A stretch of 64,000 nt of DNA from CAVZYN01 sp963779515 (GCA_963779515.1 CAVZYN010000001.1:310001-374000); one strand, 5' to 3'. Positions 51,188 through 59,687 are shown, counted from the first letter of the stretch. The notes: generated by a model from the letters alone, not told the origin. Made by a program: numbers and translations.

Positions 51188-52309
51188 ATGACGGTGACAC
51201 GCGCCATATCGGGATCTAGCGGCATCGGCTTCCTCACGTGGTGGGGCGAGCAGCTGGCGGCGTTGATTCCGCGTTGGCCAGGGCACATCGGTCGCAAAGC
51301 GCGGCGGGTCGTGATCGACCTCACACCGGATGGGCGGCGGCTGATCGACGAGCGCGGCACCGATGCCCGGCCGCTGCGCTGGGACGGTAAGTCGCCGGAT
51401 ACGGAACTCGAGGTCGATGACGCCTTGGCGGGCCTTGCGCGACTAGGCCGGCCCATCAGCTTTGTCCTGAGGTTGCCGGCCTCGGCCTATTTCTCGCGCA
51501 CAGTCGAGCTGCCGATCGGCGCCCGGCGCGACGCCGACAGCATTCTGGCGCTCGACCTGGAACGCGCGACCCCGTTTCGGGCCGGAGATGTCTACACTGC
51601 GAGCATAATCGAAGATGGACGCCAAGTTGCCCCGACCGCGCCGGGCAAAGTCCGGGCGCGACAGGTCATCGCGCGGCGGGCCGAGATCGACGGCGCGCGC
51701 GCGGCGCTGCGGCCGCTTGGTGTCGAGATTGCAGCGGTCGATTGCTGGGATGCGGCGGGGCGGACGCCGATGCGGGTCAATCTGCTGGCCTCGGATTCGC
51801 AGCCCATCCTGGAGCCGCAGCGCGGCGTCGGGCTCCCGACACTCCTGGCGCTGTTGTGCGCGGGGCTCGGCGGCTACATGCTCTGGCTCACGTACGATAA
51901 ATATGAGCGGGCGCTTGCGTCACTGCGCGCCGAGACGGATCGCGCGAAACGCGAGGCGCAGAGCGTGCGCCGGACACTCGATGACGGGCGGGCGATCCTC
52001 GGCGCGTTCGCCGCCCTGGAAAAGATGAAGCGGACGCGGACACCTGCGGTTGTCGTGATCGATGAGATCACGAAGCTGTTGCCGGATACGGCCTGGGTGA
52101 GCGAGTTCCGGATCGAGGAGGACGTCGTCGAATTGACGGGGCTGGCCAAGGGCGCAACGGCATTGCCGCAGGTGTTCGAGCGTTCAGCCATGTTCTCCGA
52201 CGCGGCCCTGAGCGCGCCGCTGGTGTTCGACCAGCGTGAGGATCGCGACCGTTTCAGCCTCAAGATGAAGGTGCGCGCGACGGCGCCAGCGGCGGGAAAG
52301 TCGCCATGA
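51188..52309 (+). CDS. gspL: Type II secretion assembly protein GspL (PilN domain)
   Basis: A 373-residue protein with a cytoplasmic actin-like half (VVIDLTPDGRRLIDERG, LARLGRPISFVLRLPASAYFSRTVELP, ILALDLERATPF), one membrane helix (LPTLLALLCAGLGGYMLWL, about residue 215-235), a coiled coil (RAETDRAKREAQSVRRTL) and a PilN-like periplasmic domain (VVVIDEITKLLPDTAWVSEFRIEED). GspL recruits GspE to the inner membrane. It begins the plus-strand operon and overlaps gspM by four bases. Confidence 0.88.
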   Translation: MTVTRAISGSSGIGFLTWWGEQLAALIPRWPGHIGRKARRVVIDLTPDGRRLIDERGTDARPLRWDGKSPDTELEVDDALAGLARLGRPISFVLRLPASAYFSRTVELPIGARRDADSILALDLERATPFRAGDVYTASIIEDGRQVAPTAPGKVRARQVIARRAEIDGARAALRPLGVEIAAVDCWDAAGRTPMRVNLLASDSQPILEPQRGVGLPTLLALLCAGLGGYMLWLTYDKYERALASLRAETDRAKREAQSVRRTLDDGRAILGAFAALEKMKRTRTPAVVVIDEITKLLPDTAWVSEFRIEEDVVELTGLAKGATALPQVFERSAMFSDAALSAPLVFDQREDRDRFSLKMKVRATAPAAGKSP

Positions 52310-52902
52310 TGGCAACCCTATTGCGATGGCCGGGATGGGCGCAGAAATCTCTGGCGCTGGGGCTGCTCGTGGGCGCGCTGGCTTTGATTTATACCGGTTT
52401 GGTGCAGCCTGTGATGGCGCATTTTGCAAGCGTCGACGAGGCGATCCAGCAGGAGCGCACGGTGCTGGGCCGGCTCAAGGAGATCGCGGAACAAGGCGAT
52501 ACGGCGCGTGATCTCGATCGGCGCAACAAGGAACTGGCGGCGAGCGGGCTGTTGATCGAAGGCGAGACCGAGGCGATACGGGCGGCGGCGCTGCAAGCCA
52601 TGGTCGCCGAGGCAGCAGCCGCCAGGTCGGTGCGTGTGCGCTCGACGCGAGTTCTGGCGCCCAAGGAGCGGGACGGATTGGCGCTGATGGGCGTGCGGCT
52701 GCAGGCGTCGGCAACACCCGCCGAACTGCAAGCCTTACTCTACGATCTCGAATCGCGGCGGCCGGTGCTATTCGTGGATTCAGTTGCGATCTCCGGCACG
52801 TCCGGCATCAATGCGCAACTGCCTGACGAACCGGCACGGCTTGAAGTTCAATTCGATCTCTATGGAGTTGTCCGGCGCCAAAAGGGAGCGGCACAGCCAT
52901 GA
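52306..52902 (+). CDS. gspM: Type II secretion assembly protein GspM
   Basis: A 198-residue bitopic protein: one N-terminal membrane helix (SLALGLLVGALALIYTGLVQPVM), a coiled coil (EAIQQERTVLGRLKEIAEQGD) and a ferredoxin-like periplasmic domain (GLALMGVRLQASATPAELQALLYDLES). This is the GspM layout, the partner of GspL. Overlaps flank it on both sides (52306-52309 and 52899-52902), so gspL, gspM and the next gene are tightly coupled. Confidence 0.82.
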   Translation: MMATLLRWPGWAQKSLALGLLVGALALIYTGLVQPVMAHFASVDEAIQQERTVLGRLKEIAEQGDTARDLDRRNKELAASGLLIEGETEAIRAAALQAMVAEAAAARSVRVRSTRVLAPKERDGLALMGVRLQASATPAELQALLYDLESRRPVLFVDSVAISGTSGINAQLPDEPARLEVQFDLYGVVRRQKGAAQP

Positions 52903-53519
52903 CGGCGCCGTCCAAACCGCGCTCGCAGGCGTTTGCGCTGCTGCTGCTGACAGCCGCGTTGGCGGGGCTCGTCGCGCTCTATGGCCGCGTGGTCAACCGG
53001 GAGATTGATGTTTCGCCATTGGCGCCGTCACCGGCGGCCGGGTCTGCAGGCGGGGCGGCCGACATCAGGATTGCAACGCCGCTCGATAAAAGGTCGATCG
53101 CATCACTGGGCGAGACATTGAAGCGTCCGCTGTTTTCCGCAACGCGGCGCCCGCCGGAACCAAAGGTGGTGGTGCCGCCAGCGCCGCCGCCCGTGGTGCC
53201 CCCTGTCGCGGCGACGCCTCCGCCACCGCCACCCCCGAGAGTGGTGCCGCCGCCAGCACCGCCTCCACCGTCGCCGGTCGGCGTTCGTGTTCTGGGCATC
53301 GTCAAGGACGGCGAAGCGGCATTGCGAGCGCTGTTGCGTGATACCGGTGAGGCGCGGGGCACTTGGGTCAGCGAGGGTACCCAATTCAAGGTCTGGCGGG
53401 TGGCCCGGATCACTCCGGCCGCGGTTGTTTTGGAGGCCGGTGGCAGGCGCCACGAGTTGAAGATGTTTGCGGTCGACACCGGTTCCGATGGCCGTCAACC
53501 CGTTCCGAAAACCCGCTGA
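52899..53519 (+). CDS. GspN/GspC-like inner-membrane protein with PilP-type domain
   Basis: A 206-residue protein with one membrane helix (FALLLLTAALAGLVALYGRVV), a proline-rich periplasmic linker (about residues 85-125) and a small C-terminal beta domain (VRVLGIVKDGEAALRALLRDTGE...WVSEGTQFKVWRVARI). The domain resembles the homology region of GspC and PilP, which contacts the secretin. Rhizobial homologues are usually labelled GspN. It may therefore take the place of GspC as the link to an outer-membrane secretin, which is not encoded nearby. Confidence 0.7.
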   Translation: MTAPSKPRSQAFALLLLTAALAGLVALYGRVVNREIDVSPLAPSPAAGSAGGAADIRIATPLDKRSIASLGETLKRPLFSATRRPPEPKVVVPPAPPPVVPPVAATPPPPPPPRVVPPPAPPPPSPVGVRVLGIVKDGEAALRALLRDTGEARGTWVSEGTQFKVWRVARITPAAVVLEAGGRRHELKMFAVDTGSDGRQPVPKTR

Positions 53520-53655
53520 GGCATGATGGGACGGCATATCCGTTGCCTGACAACGGCTTAGCCGAGCGGAGCGGTGAAAACGGGATGGCGCATTGTGTCA
53601 CCCGTCCTCGGACTAGCCTCCCGGCGGATCCGCGTGTAGAGAGCAGGGCAAGACT

Positions 53656-54111
53656 GTGGCCCGGGGGCGATTCCCGCCGGGGAGCAAGGCTGTGTGGCCG
53701 GAGGCCAGAGTGCGGATCGAGAACCAAAAACACCGCATCGAAGCGAAGTGCGCTGATCTTTCAGGGTCGATGCTCGACGACGTCAATTTGTCGGGCACGA
53801 CCGTTCACGACACCAACTTCTCGGCCATGCGCTGCACCAAGGTGAATTTTGCCGGCGCACGGTTCGGAGACAGCCTGATGACCGGCTGGCAGATCACGAA
53901 TGTCAACGTGTCGGGCGCGTCGCTCGAGGACGTCAATTTGTCCGGCTGGCGCATCAATAACGCGAATGCGTCGGGGCTGCGGATTACCAACGCCAATCTT
54001 GTCGGAGCCGCCATCACGGATTGCCGTCTCGACGGCATGACGATCAACGGTCTCCTGGTGAGTGATTTAATTGCCGCGCATGCCGCGTGCGCGTCCAAAC
54101 CCGGGGCTTGA
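53656..54111 (+). CDS. Pentapeptide-repeat-like protein upstream of nuoG
   Basis: A 151-residue protein from a GTG start. After a basic N terminus, residues ~30-140 show about ten degenerate five-residue repeats with N/D-L or N-x at the key positions (CADLSGSMLDDVNLSGTTV, CTKVNFAGARF, SLEDVNLSGWRINNANASG, ITNANLVGA), predicting a right-handed beta helix. Such proteins bind other proteins and sometimes mimic nucleic acid. It ends 11 bases before nuoG on the same strand, so cotranscription with the nuo genes is likely. Function unknown. Confidence 0.65.
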   Translation: MARGRFPPGSKAVWPEARVRIENQKHRIEAKCADLSGSMLDDVNLSGTTVHDTNFSAMRCTKVNFAGARFGDSLMTGWQITNVNVSGASLEDVNLSGWRINNANASGLRITNANLVGAAITDCRLDGMTINGLLVSDLIAAHAACASKPGA

Positions 54112-54122
54112 TCGAGAGTCGC

Positions 54123-56213
54123 ATGCCGAAAAAACTGATTATCGATGGCGCCGAAGTCGAGGTCGAAGACGGCCTGACGCTGATCCAGGCGTGCGAGCAG
54201 GCAGGCGTCGAAATTCCGCGCTTCTGCTACCATGAGCGCCTGTCGATCGCGGGTAACTGCCGCATGTGCCTGGTCGAGGTGGTGGGGATGCCGAAGCCGC
54301 AGGCGTCCTGCGCGCTCGGCGTCAACGATCTGCCGCCGAAGAAAGACGGCTCGATGTGGGTCGTGAACACGAAGTCGCCGCTGGTCAAGAAGGCGCGCGA
54401 AGGCGTGATGGAGTTCCTGCTCATCAATCATCCACTCGATTGCCCGATCTGCGATCAAGGCGGCGAGTGCGATTTGCAGGACCAAGCGATGGCGTTTGGC
54501 ACCGGCGGATCGCGCTATGCCGAGAACAAGCGCGCGGTCGACGAAAAGAACCTCGGGCCGCTGATCAAGACGATGATGACGCGCTGCATTCAATGCACGC
54601 GGTGCGTGCGCTTCATGACCGAAGTAGCCGGCGTCGAAGAGTTAGGCGCCATCGGCCGCGGCGAGGACATGGAAATCACGACATACCTCGAAAAGGGGAT
54701 GATGTCGGAACTTTCGGCCAACGTCGTGGATCTCTGCCCCGTGGGCGCACTGACGCATCGGCCGTGGGCGTTCCAGGCACGGCCCTGGGAAATGAAAAAA
54801 ACGGAATCGATCGATGTCATGGACGCGGTCGGCTCGGCCATCCGCGTCGACTCGCGGGGGGCTGAGGTTCTACGCGTACTGCCGCGCAACAACGATGCGG
54901 TGAATGAGGAATGGATCTCGGACAAGACGCGGCATGTCGCCGATGGTCTCAGAACGCAGCGCCTCGACCGGCCGTACGTTAGAAAAAACGGGCGCCTGCA
55001 GCCCGCGAGTTGGGATGAGGCTCTGGCCATCGCCGGCGAAAAGCTGAAGTCCGCCAATCCAGCGCGCGTCGGCGCCATTGCCGGCGATCTTGCCAGTGCT
55101 GAAGAGATGTTCGCGCTCAAGGATCTGATGGCGCGGCTTGGCGCTCAAAGCGTCGATTGCCGACAGGACGGCGCCAAGCTCGATCCGCGCCTTGGCCGTG
55201 CCAGCTACCTCTTCAACCCATCGATCGCCGGTATCGAGCAGGCCGATGCGATTCTGATCGTTGGCGCCAATCCGCGGCTCGAGGCGTCCGTCCTGAATGC
55301 ACGGATCCGCAAGCGCTGGCGCCAGGGTGCCGCGAAGATCGCGGTGATCGGTGAAAAGGCCGACCTCGCCTATGCCTACGAGCATCTGGGCGCAGGGCCC
55401 GTGACTTTGAAAGAATTGGCGGACGGCGGTCATCCGTTCGCCGCCACCTTGCGGCAGGCGAAGCATCCACTCGTCATCGTCGGGTCCGCCGCGGCCGCCC
55501 GCGCGGATGGCATGGGCGTCCTGACGCTTGCCGCGCGGATTGCGCTCGATGCCGCGAAAGGCAAAGACGGCTGGAATGCGCTTGCGGTTCTGCACACGGC
55601 GGCTTCGCGCGTCGCCGGTCTCGATCTCGGCGTCGTGCCGGGTGAGGGCGGCCGCGATATCGCTGGCATGCTCAAGGGCGATATGGATGTGGTCTATCTG
55701 CTGGGGGCCGATGAGATCGACACGGCCCGCCTCGGCAACGCGTTCGTCATCTATCAAGGCCATCACGGCGATGCCGGCGCTGCCCGCGCCGACGTGATCC
55801 TGCCGGGTTCGGCCTACACGGAGAAGAGCGGGACCTACGTCAATCTCGAGGGCCGCGCGCAGCAGACGGCGAAGGCCGGGTTCGCACCGGGCGAGGCCAA
55901 GGACGATTGGGCGATCATTCGCGCTCTCTCGGCGCACGCCGGGCAGACGTTGCCTTATGACTCGATCAGTGCGTTGCGCGCCGCGATGTACAAGATTGCG
56001 CCACAACTGGCCGCGCTCGATACGATGTCCGCGGCGGACGCGAAGGGCGTTGAAGCCTTGGCCGCGCGCGGTGGCGTGCTTGGCACCGAGGTGTTTGGTG
56101 CGCCGATGCGTGATTTCTTCATGACCAACCCGATTGCGCGCGCCTCAGCGGTGATGGCGGAATTGTCGCTCCTCAAGGCGAATACGGGTGCGGCGCGAGC
56201 GGCGGCGGAATAG
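54123..56213 (+). CDS. nuoG: NADH-quinone oxidoreductase subunit G
   Basis: A 696-residue iron-sulfur subunit of complex I. The N-terminal 2Fe-2S ferredoxin-like domain, the HxxxC..C..C module (NHPLDCPICDQGGECDLQDQ), and the CIQCTRCVRF 4Fe-4S cysteines are all present, followed by the molybdopterin-oxidoreductase-like domain. It carries electrons from NuoEF toward NuoI in the peripheral arm. ATG at 54123 (MPKKLIIDGAEVEVEDG) is the usual start; the longer frame upstream overlaps the pentapeptide gene. Confidence 0.95.
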   Translation: MPKKLIIDGAEVEVEDGLTLIQACEQAGVEIPRFCYHERLSIAGNCRMCLVEVVGMPKPQASCALGVNDLPPKKDGSMWVVNTKSPLVKKAREGVMEFLLINHPLDCPICDQGGECDLQDQAMAFGTGGSRYAENKRAVDEKNLGPLIKTMMTRCIQCTRCVRFMTEVAGVEELGAIGRGEDMEITTYLEKGMMSELSANVVDLCPVGALTHRPWAFQARPWEMKKTESIDVMDAVGSAIRVDSRGAEVLRVLPRNNDAVNEEWISDKTRHVADGLRTQRLDRPYVRKNGRLQPASWDEALAIAGEKLKSANPARVGAIAGDLASAEEMFALKDLMARLGAQSVDCRQDGAKLDPRLGRASYLFNPSIAGIEQADAILIVGANPRLEASVLNARIRKRWRQGAAKIAVIGEKADLAYAYEHLGAGPVTLKELADGGHPFAATLRQAKHPLVIVGSAAAARADGMGVLTLAARIALDAAKGKDGWNALAVLHTAASRVAGLDLGVVPGEGGRDIAGMLKGDMDVVYLLGADEIDTARLGNAFVIYQGHHGDAGAARADVILPGSAYTEKSGTYVNLEGRAQQTAKAGFAPGEAKDDWAIIRALSAHAGQTLPYDSISALRAAMYKIAPQLAALDTMSAADAKGVEALAARGGVLGTEVFGAPMRDFFMTNPIARASAVMAELSLLKANTGAARAAAE

Positions 56214-56230
56214 GGCGGCGGCAGGACACG

Positions 56231-57289
56231 ATGGTACCGAAGACATTCAATACCTGGTGGGACTACTTGCTCTGGTTCGCCTTCTATACCGGCCTGAGTG
56301 TGTTGCTCCTGGTGTCGTTGCTGCTGATCGTTGCGTTCCTGCTGCTGATGGATCGCAAGGTGTGGGCGGCGGTGCAATTGCGGCGCGGTCCGAACGTCGT
56401 CGGTCCATTCGGTTTGTTGCAATCCTTCGCCGATCTGCTGAAATTCGCGTTGAAGGAGCCGCTGATTCCGGCCGGCGCCGACAAAGGCGTGTTCCTCCTG
56501 GCGCCGCTTGTCACCGCGATTTTGGCGCTGGCGGCGTGGGCCGTGATCCCAGTCACCGATGGCTGGGCGATCTCGGATTTGAACGTCGGCATCCTCTATC
56601 TTTTTGCGATCTCCTCGCTCGGCGTCTACGGCATCATCATGGGCGGATGGGCGTCGAACTCGAAGTACCCGTTCCTGGGATCGTTGCGATCCGCCGCGCA
56701 GATGGTGTCCTACGAGGTCTCGATCGGCTTCGTGATCATCACCGTGTTGCTGCTGGTCGGGTCGCTCAACATGACCGCGATCGTGAAGGCGCAGCAGACG
56801 GGGCTCGGCACGCGGTTTGGCTTGCCGGGATCGATGCTGGACTGGCACTGGCTGGTGCTGTTCCCGATGTTCGTGATCTTCTTCATTTCGGCGCTGGCGG
56901 AGACCAACCGTCCGCCCTTCGATCTCCCCGAGGCGGAATCGGAACTCGTTGCCGGGTTCATGGTGGAATACTCCTCGACACCCTATCTGTTGTTCATGCT
57001 CGGCGAGTACGTGGCGATCGTCACCATGTGCGCGATGACGACGATCCTGTTCCTCGGCGGCTGGCTGCCGGTGCTCGATGTCGCGCCCTTCAACTGGATT
57101 CCGGGACCGATCTGGTTCCTGCTGAAAGTGACGTTCGTCTTCTTCATGTTCGCGATGGTGAAGGCGATGGTGCCGCGCTATCGCTACGACCAGCTGATGC
57201 GGCTCGGCTGGAAAGTGTTTCTGCCGTTGTCGCTGGCGATGGTCGTGATCGTCGCGGGCTGGCTGCAATATGGGCCGTGGGCAGGGTGA
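56231..57289 (+). CDS. nuoH: NADH-quinone oxidoreductase subunit H
   Basis: A 352-residue membrane subunit with eight helices. The RKVWAAVQLRRGPNVVGPFGLLQ loop and the EAESELVAGFMVEYSS and ETNRPPFDLPEAESE acidic loops near the quinone-binding chamber are diagnostic. NuoH connects the peripheral and membrane arms and forms part of the quinone site. It starts 17 bases after nuoG. Confidence 0.96.
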   Translation: MVPKTFNTWWDYLLWFAFYTGLSVLLLVSLLLIVAFLLLMDRKVWAAVQLRRGPNVVGPFGLLQSFADLLKFALKEPLIPAGADKGVFLLAPLVTAILALAAWAVIPVTDGWAISDLNVGILYLFAISSLGVYGIIMGGWASNSKYPFLGSLRSAAQMVSYEVSIGFVIITVLLLVGSLNMTAIVKAQQTGLGTRFGLPGSMLDWHWLVLFPMFVIFFISALAETNRPPFDLPEAESELVAGFMVEYSSTPYLLFMLGEYVAIVTMCAMTTILFLGGWLPVLDVAPFNWIPGPIWFLLKVTFVFFMFAMVKAMVPRYRYDQLMRLGWKVFLPLSLAMVVIVAGWLQYGPWAG

Positions 57290-57296
57290 GGCGCCA

Positions 57297-57476
57297 ATGG
57301 ATCAGAACGTCACGCTCGGTGGCTTGCTGACCGCAATGGGAGTTGCGGACATCTTGATTGCGCAAGTTCTGGCGAACCGGATCCCCCCGATCGGGCGTCA
57401 GGTTCTCCGGTTTGGCGGGGTGGGTATGATCGTGTTCGGCTCGCTCCTGGTTTTTGGCATGCTGCGGTTACTTTGA
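57297..57476 (+). CDS. Small membrane protein between nuoH and nuoI
   Basis: A 59-residue protein starting MDQNVTLGGLLTAMGVADIL. It has a hydrophobic first part, a basic middle (LANRIPPIGRQVLRFGG) and a C-terminal membrane segment (VGMIVFGSLLVFGMLRLL). The start lies seven bases after the nuoH stop, so it is part of the operon. No family recognised. It could be an accessory complex I subunit or an assembly aid; this is inference from position only. Confidence 0.6.
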   Translation: MDQNVTLGGLLTAMGVADILIAQVLANRIPPIGRQVLRFGGVGMIVFGSLLVFGMLRLL

Positions 57477-57504
57477 GGCTGAGAGCAATGAAGGACCACG
57501 TCCT

Positions 57505-57993
57505 GTGAACATCGCGGCTGGCGTCAAATCGCTGTTTCTGAAGGAGTTCGTCTCGGCGTTCTTCTTGACGATGAAGTATTTCTTCGCGCCGAAGAAAACC
57601 CTGAACTATCCTTTCGAGAAGGGCCCGCTGTCGCCGCGTTTCCGGGGCGAGCATGTGCTGCGCCGTTATCCCAACGGCGAGGAACGCTGCATCGCCTGCA
57701 AGCTATGCGAGGCGATCTGCCCGGCGCAGGCCATTACAATCGAGGCGGGGCCGCGCCGCAACGACGGCACACGCCGCACCACCCGCTACGATATCGACAT
57801 GACGAAGTGCATCTACTGCGGGCTCTGCCAGGAAGCGTGCCCGGTGGATGCGATCGTCGAAGGTCCGAATTTCGAGTTCGCGACGGAGACGCGCGAGGAG
57901 CTGTTCTACAACAAAGAGCGGCTGCTCGCGAATGGCGACCGGTGGGAACGCGAGATCGCGCAGAACATGGCGCTTGATGCGAAGTACCGGTGA
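57505..57993 (+). CDS. nuoI: NADH-quinone oxidoreductase subunit I
   Basis: A 162-residue ferredoxin-type subunit with two 4Fe-4S motifs, CIACKLCEAICP and CIYCGLCQEACP, that pass electrons to the N2 cluster in NuoB. The GTG start at 57505 follows GAAGGA, and the N-terminal amphipathic helix (FLKEFVSAFFLTMKYFFAPKKTLNYP) matches the family. Confidence 0.95.
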   Translation: MNIAAGVKSLFLKEFVSAFFLTMKYFFAPKKTLNYPFEKGPLSPRFRGEHVLRRYPNGEERCIACKLCEAICPAQAITIEAGPRRNDGTRRTTRYDIDMTKCIYCGLCQEACPVDAIVEGPNFEFATETREELFYNKERLLANGDRWEREIAQNMALDAKYR

Positions 57994-58024
57994 GAAGCTT
58001 CGGTGAGTGCAAGAAAGTCCATGG

Positions 58025-58183
58025 ATGATTTCAACGGCGCAGTACATCAGCCTATTCATCGTCTGTGCGGTTGCGTTGGCAGCTCTCTATGCAGGTTGGG
58101 TTTCTGTCGAAGAGAGCGCGGCCTGTATGTTGATCGCGGTGGGCGTCTTTGTTTGGTTCCGGAAGTATAGGCAGAGCAACTGA
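58025..58183 (+). CDS. Small membrane protein between nuoI and nuoJ
   Basis: A 52-residue frame (MISTAQYISLFIVCAVALAA...WFRKYRQSN) with two membrane helices, residues ~6-25 and ~34-46, and a basic C-terminal tail. The ATG at 58025 is preferred to the overlapping out-of-frame ATG at 58021. It lies 31 bases after nuoI and 30 before nuoJ. No family recognised; the composition and position are the only evidence that it is expressed. Confidence 0.5.
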   Translation: MISTAQYISLFIVCAVALAALYAGWVSVEESAACMLIAVGVFVWFRKYRQSN

Positions 58184-58213
58184 TTGAACTCGTCCGTCGA
58201 TGGGACCTCGTGA

Positions 58214-58873
58214 ATGACATTGGCAGCTACATTTTTCTATCTCTTCGCGATCATCACGGTCGCGTCGGCGTTCATGGTCATCACCGCGCGCAATCCGGTG
58301 CATGCGGTGCTGTGGCTGATCCTGGCGTTCTTCAATGCAGCGGGATTGTTCGTGCTGCTGGGGGCTGAGTTCCTGGCGATGATCCTGGTCGTCGTCTATG
58401 TCGGCGCCGTCGCGGTGCTGTTCCTGTTCGTCGTCATGATGCTCGACGTCGATTTCGCGGAGTTGCGCGCGGGCTTCATGAAGAATGCGTCACTCGGCGC
58501 ACTGGTCGGCCTCGTGGTGCTGGGCGAGATCATCATGCTGATTGCGACGCGCTACATGGCGCCGGGTACGTTCAAGGCGGCGACGGTCGCGTCATCGCCG
58601 ATCCCGTCGATGGGGTCGGGCATCACCAATACCGATGCGTTGGGCCGCATTCTCTATACGAAGTACGTCTACTTCTTCCAGGGCGCGGGGCTGATTTTGC
58701 TGGTCGCCATGATCGGCGCCATCGTGCTGACGCTGCGCCAGAAAGAAGGCGTGAAGCGCCAGTCGATCGCGGCGCAGAATGCGCGTTCGAAGGCGACGGC
58801 GATGGATGTGATCCAGGTGCCGAGCGGCGGCGCGGTGATCCCCGACAAGGCCGCGGCGAAAGGGCAGGGGTGA
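58214..58873 (+). CDS. nuoJ: NADH-quinone oxidoreductase subunit J
   Basis: A 219-residue membrane subunit with five helices. Family marks are ARNPVHAVLWLILAFFNAAGLFVLLGAEFLAMILVVVYVGAVAVLFLFVVMMLD with the pi-bulge-containing TM3. The C-terminal ~50 residues form a hydrophilic cytoplasmic tail longer than in E. coli. The stop overlaps the next start (TGATG). Confidence 0.95.
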   Translation: MTLAATFFYLFAIITVASAFMVITARNPVHAVLWLILAFFNAAGLFVLLGAEFLAMILVVVYVGAVAVLFLFVVMMLDVDFAELRAGFMKNASLGALVGLVVLGEIIMLIATRYMAPGTFKAATVASSPIPSMGSGITNTDALGRILYTKYVYFFQGAGLILLVAMIGAIVLTLRQKEGVKRQSIAAQNARSKATAMDVIQVPSGGAVIPDKAAAKGQG

Positions 58874-59145
58874 TGGTTGCGAATTTGGTTTTTTGGTTCG
58901 TTATTCTGGTCGTTATTGTGGGAGCAGGAGCTTGTGGGATCGCTGACGGGCGGCGCCGAGGGTGGCTTGGACTTTTGTATGTGGCCGTCGGGCCATTCCT
59001 CTGCATCGGGCTCCTTAGCGCGATCATGCCTGCGCTAGGAAGAGGAGGGGGGACAGTCGAGGGCGCATTCCTTTTTCTTGTAGCCGGTTGGCCGTTGCTG
59101 TTGGTCGTCTGGGGATTGTGCAGAATTGTGGGGAGGCCAGATTAA
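58873..59145 (+). CDS. Small membrane protein between nuoJ and nuoK
   Basis: A 90-residue protein with three hydrophobic segments (NLVFWFVILVVIVGAGACGI; GWLGLLYVAVGPFLCIGLLSAIM; GAFLFLVAGWPLLLVVWGLC). Its start overlaps the nuoJ stop by one base and its stop abuts the nuoK start, so it is certainly cotranscribed and probably translationally coupled. No family recognised. The tight packing makes this the best supported of the three extra ORFs in the operon. Confidence 0.65.
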   Translation: MVANLVFWFVILVVIVGAGACGIADGRRRGWLGLLYVAVGPFLCIGLLSAIMPALGRGGGTVEGAFLFLVAGWPLLLVVWGLCRIVGRPD

Positions 59146-59451
59146 ATGATTGGGCTTGGACACTACCTGGCCGTTGCCGCGTGTCTCTTCACGCTCGGCA
59201 TATTCGGCATCTTCCTCAATCGGAAGAATGTGATCGTCATTCTGATGTCGATCGAGCTGATGCTGCTCGCGGTCAACATCAACCTCGTGGCGTTCTCGAG
59301 TTATCTCGGCGATCTGACGGGGCAGGTTTTCGCGCTGTTCGTGTTGACGGTCGCGGCGGGTGAAGCCGCCATTGGCCTCGCCATCGTTGTCGTCTACTTC
59401 CGCAACCGCGGTTCGATCGCGGTCGAAGACATCAACATGATGAAGGGTTGA
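59146..59451 (+). CDS. nuoK: NADH-quinone oxidoreductase subunit K
   Basis: A 101-residue, three-helix subunit, the standard length. The NRKNVIVILMSIELMLLAVNINLVAFSSYLGDLTGQVFALFVLTVAAGEAAIGLAIVVVYFRNR pattern includes the conserved membrane glutamates in helices 2 (SIELML) and 3 (AGEAAI) needed for proton transfer. Confidence 0.96.
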   Translation: MIGLGHYLAVAACLFTLGIFGIFLNRKNVIVILMSIELMLLAVNINLVAFSSYLGDLTGQVFALFVLTVAAGEAAIGLAIVVVYFRNRGSIAVEDINMMKG

Positions 59452-59488
59452 AGCAGATGGTTGGGCTGCCAACCGATCGCATAGCGAT

Positions 59489-59653
59489 TGCATCCTCCTC
59501 CCCTGCGGGGAGAGGTGGAGCCCGGGGCGAAGCCGCAAGAAGATTGCGGCCGGATGTGCGTGCCTTCTGCCGGACCTCCCGTCCTGTGGCGAGCACGCGC
59601 AGCCCCTCACCTGCCCTTCGGCATCCTCTCCCTCGAGGGGAGGGGAAGAGCGG
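59489..59653. repeat. Palindromic REP-like element in the nuoK-nuoL spacer
   Basis: The 236-base spacer contains cctcctcccctgcggggagaggtgg (59490-59514) and, about 110 bases on, catcctctccctcgaggggagggg (59621-59644), each a self-complementary hairpin and also complementary to the other. The type resembles dispersed C-rich palindromes common in rhizobial genomes. There is no open frame of note between them. It may modulate mRNA stability between nuoK and nuoL. Confidence 0.65.
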
Positions 59654-59687
59654 AGCGGCGGCATTCGCGTAGCCAACTGAAACTTGC

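Noticed and set aside
58021..58170. Alternative plus-strand frame starting at 58021 between nuoI and nuoJ
   Set aside because: It gives a basic, cysteine-rich non-membrane peptide; the frame from 58025 gives a membrane protein similar in kind to its neighbours.
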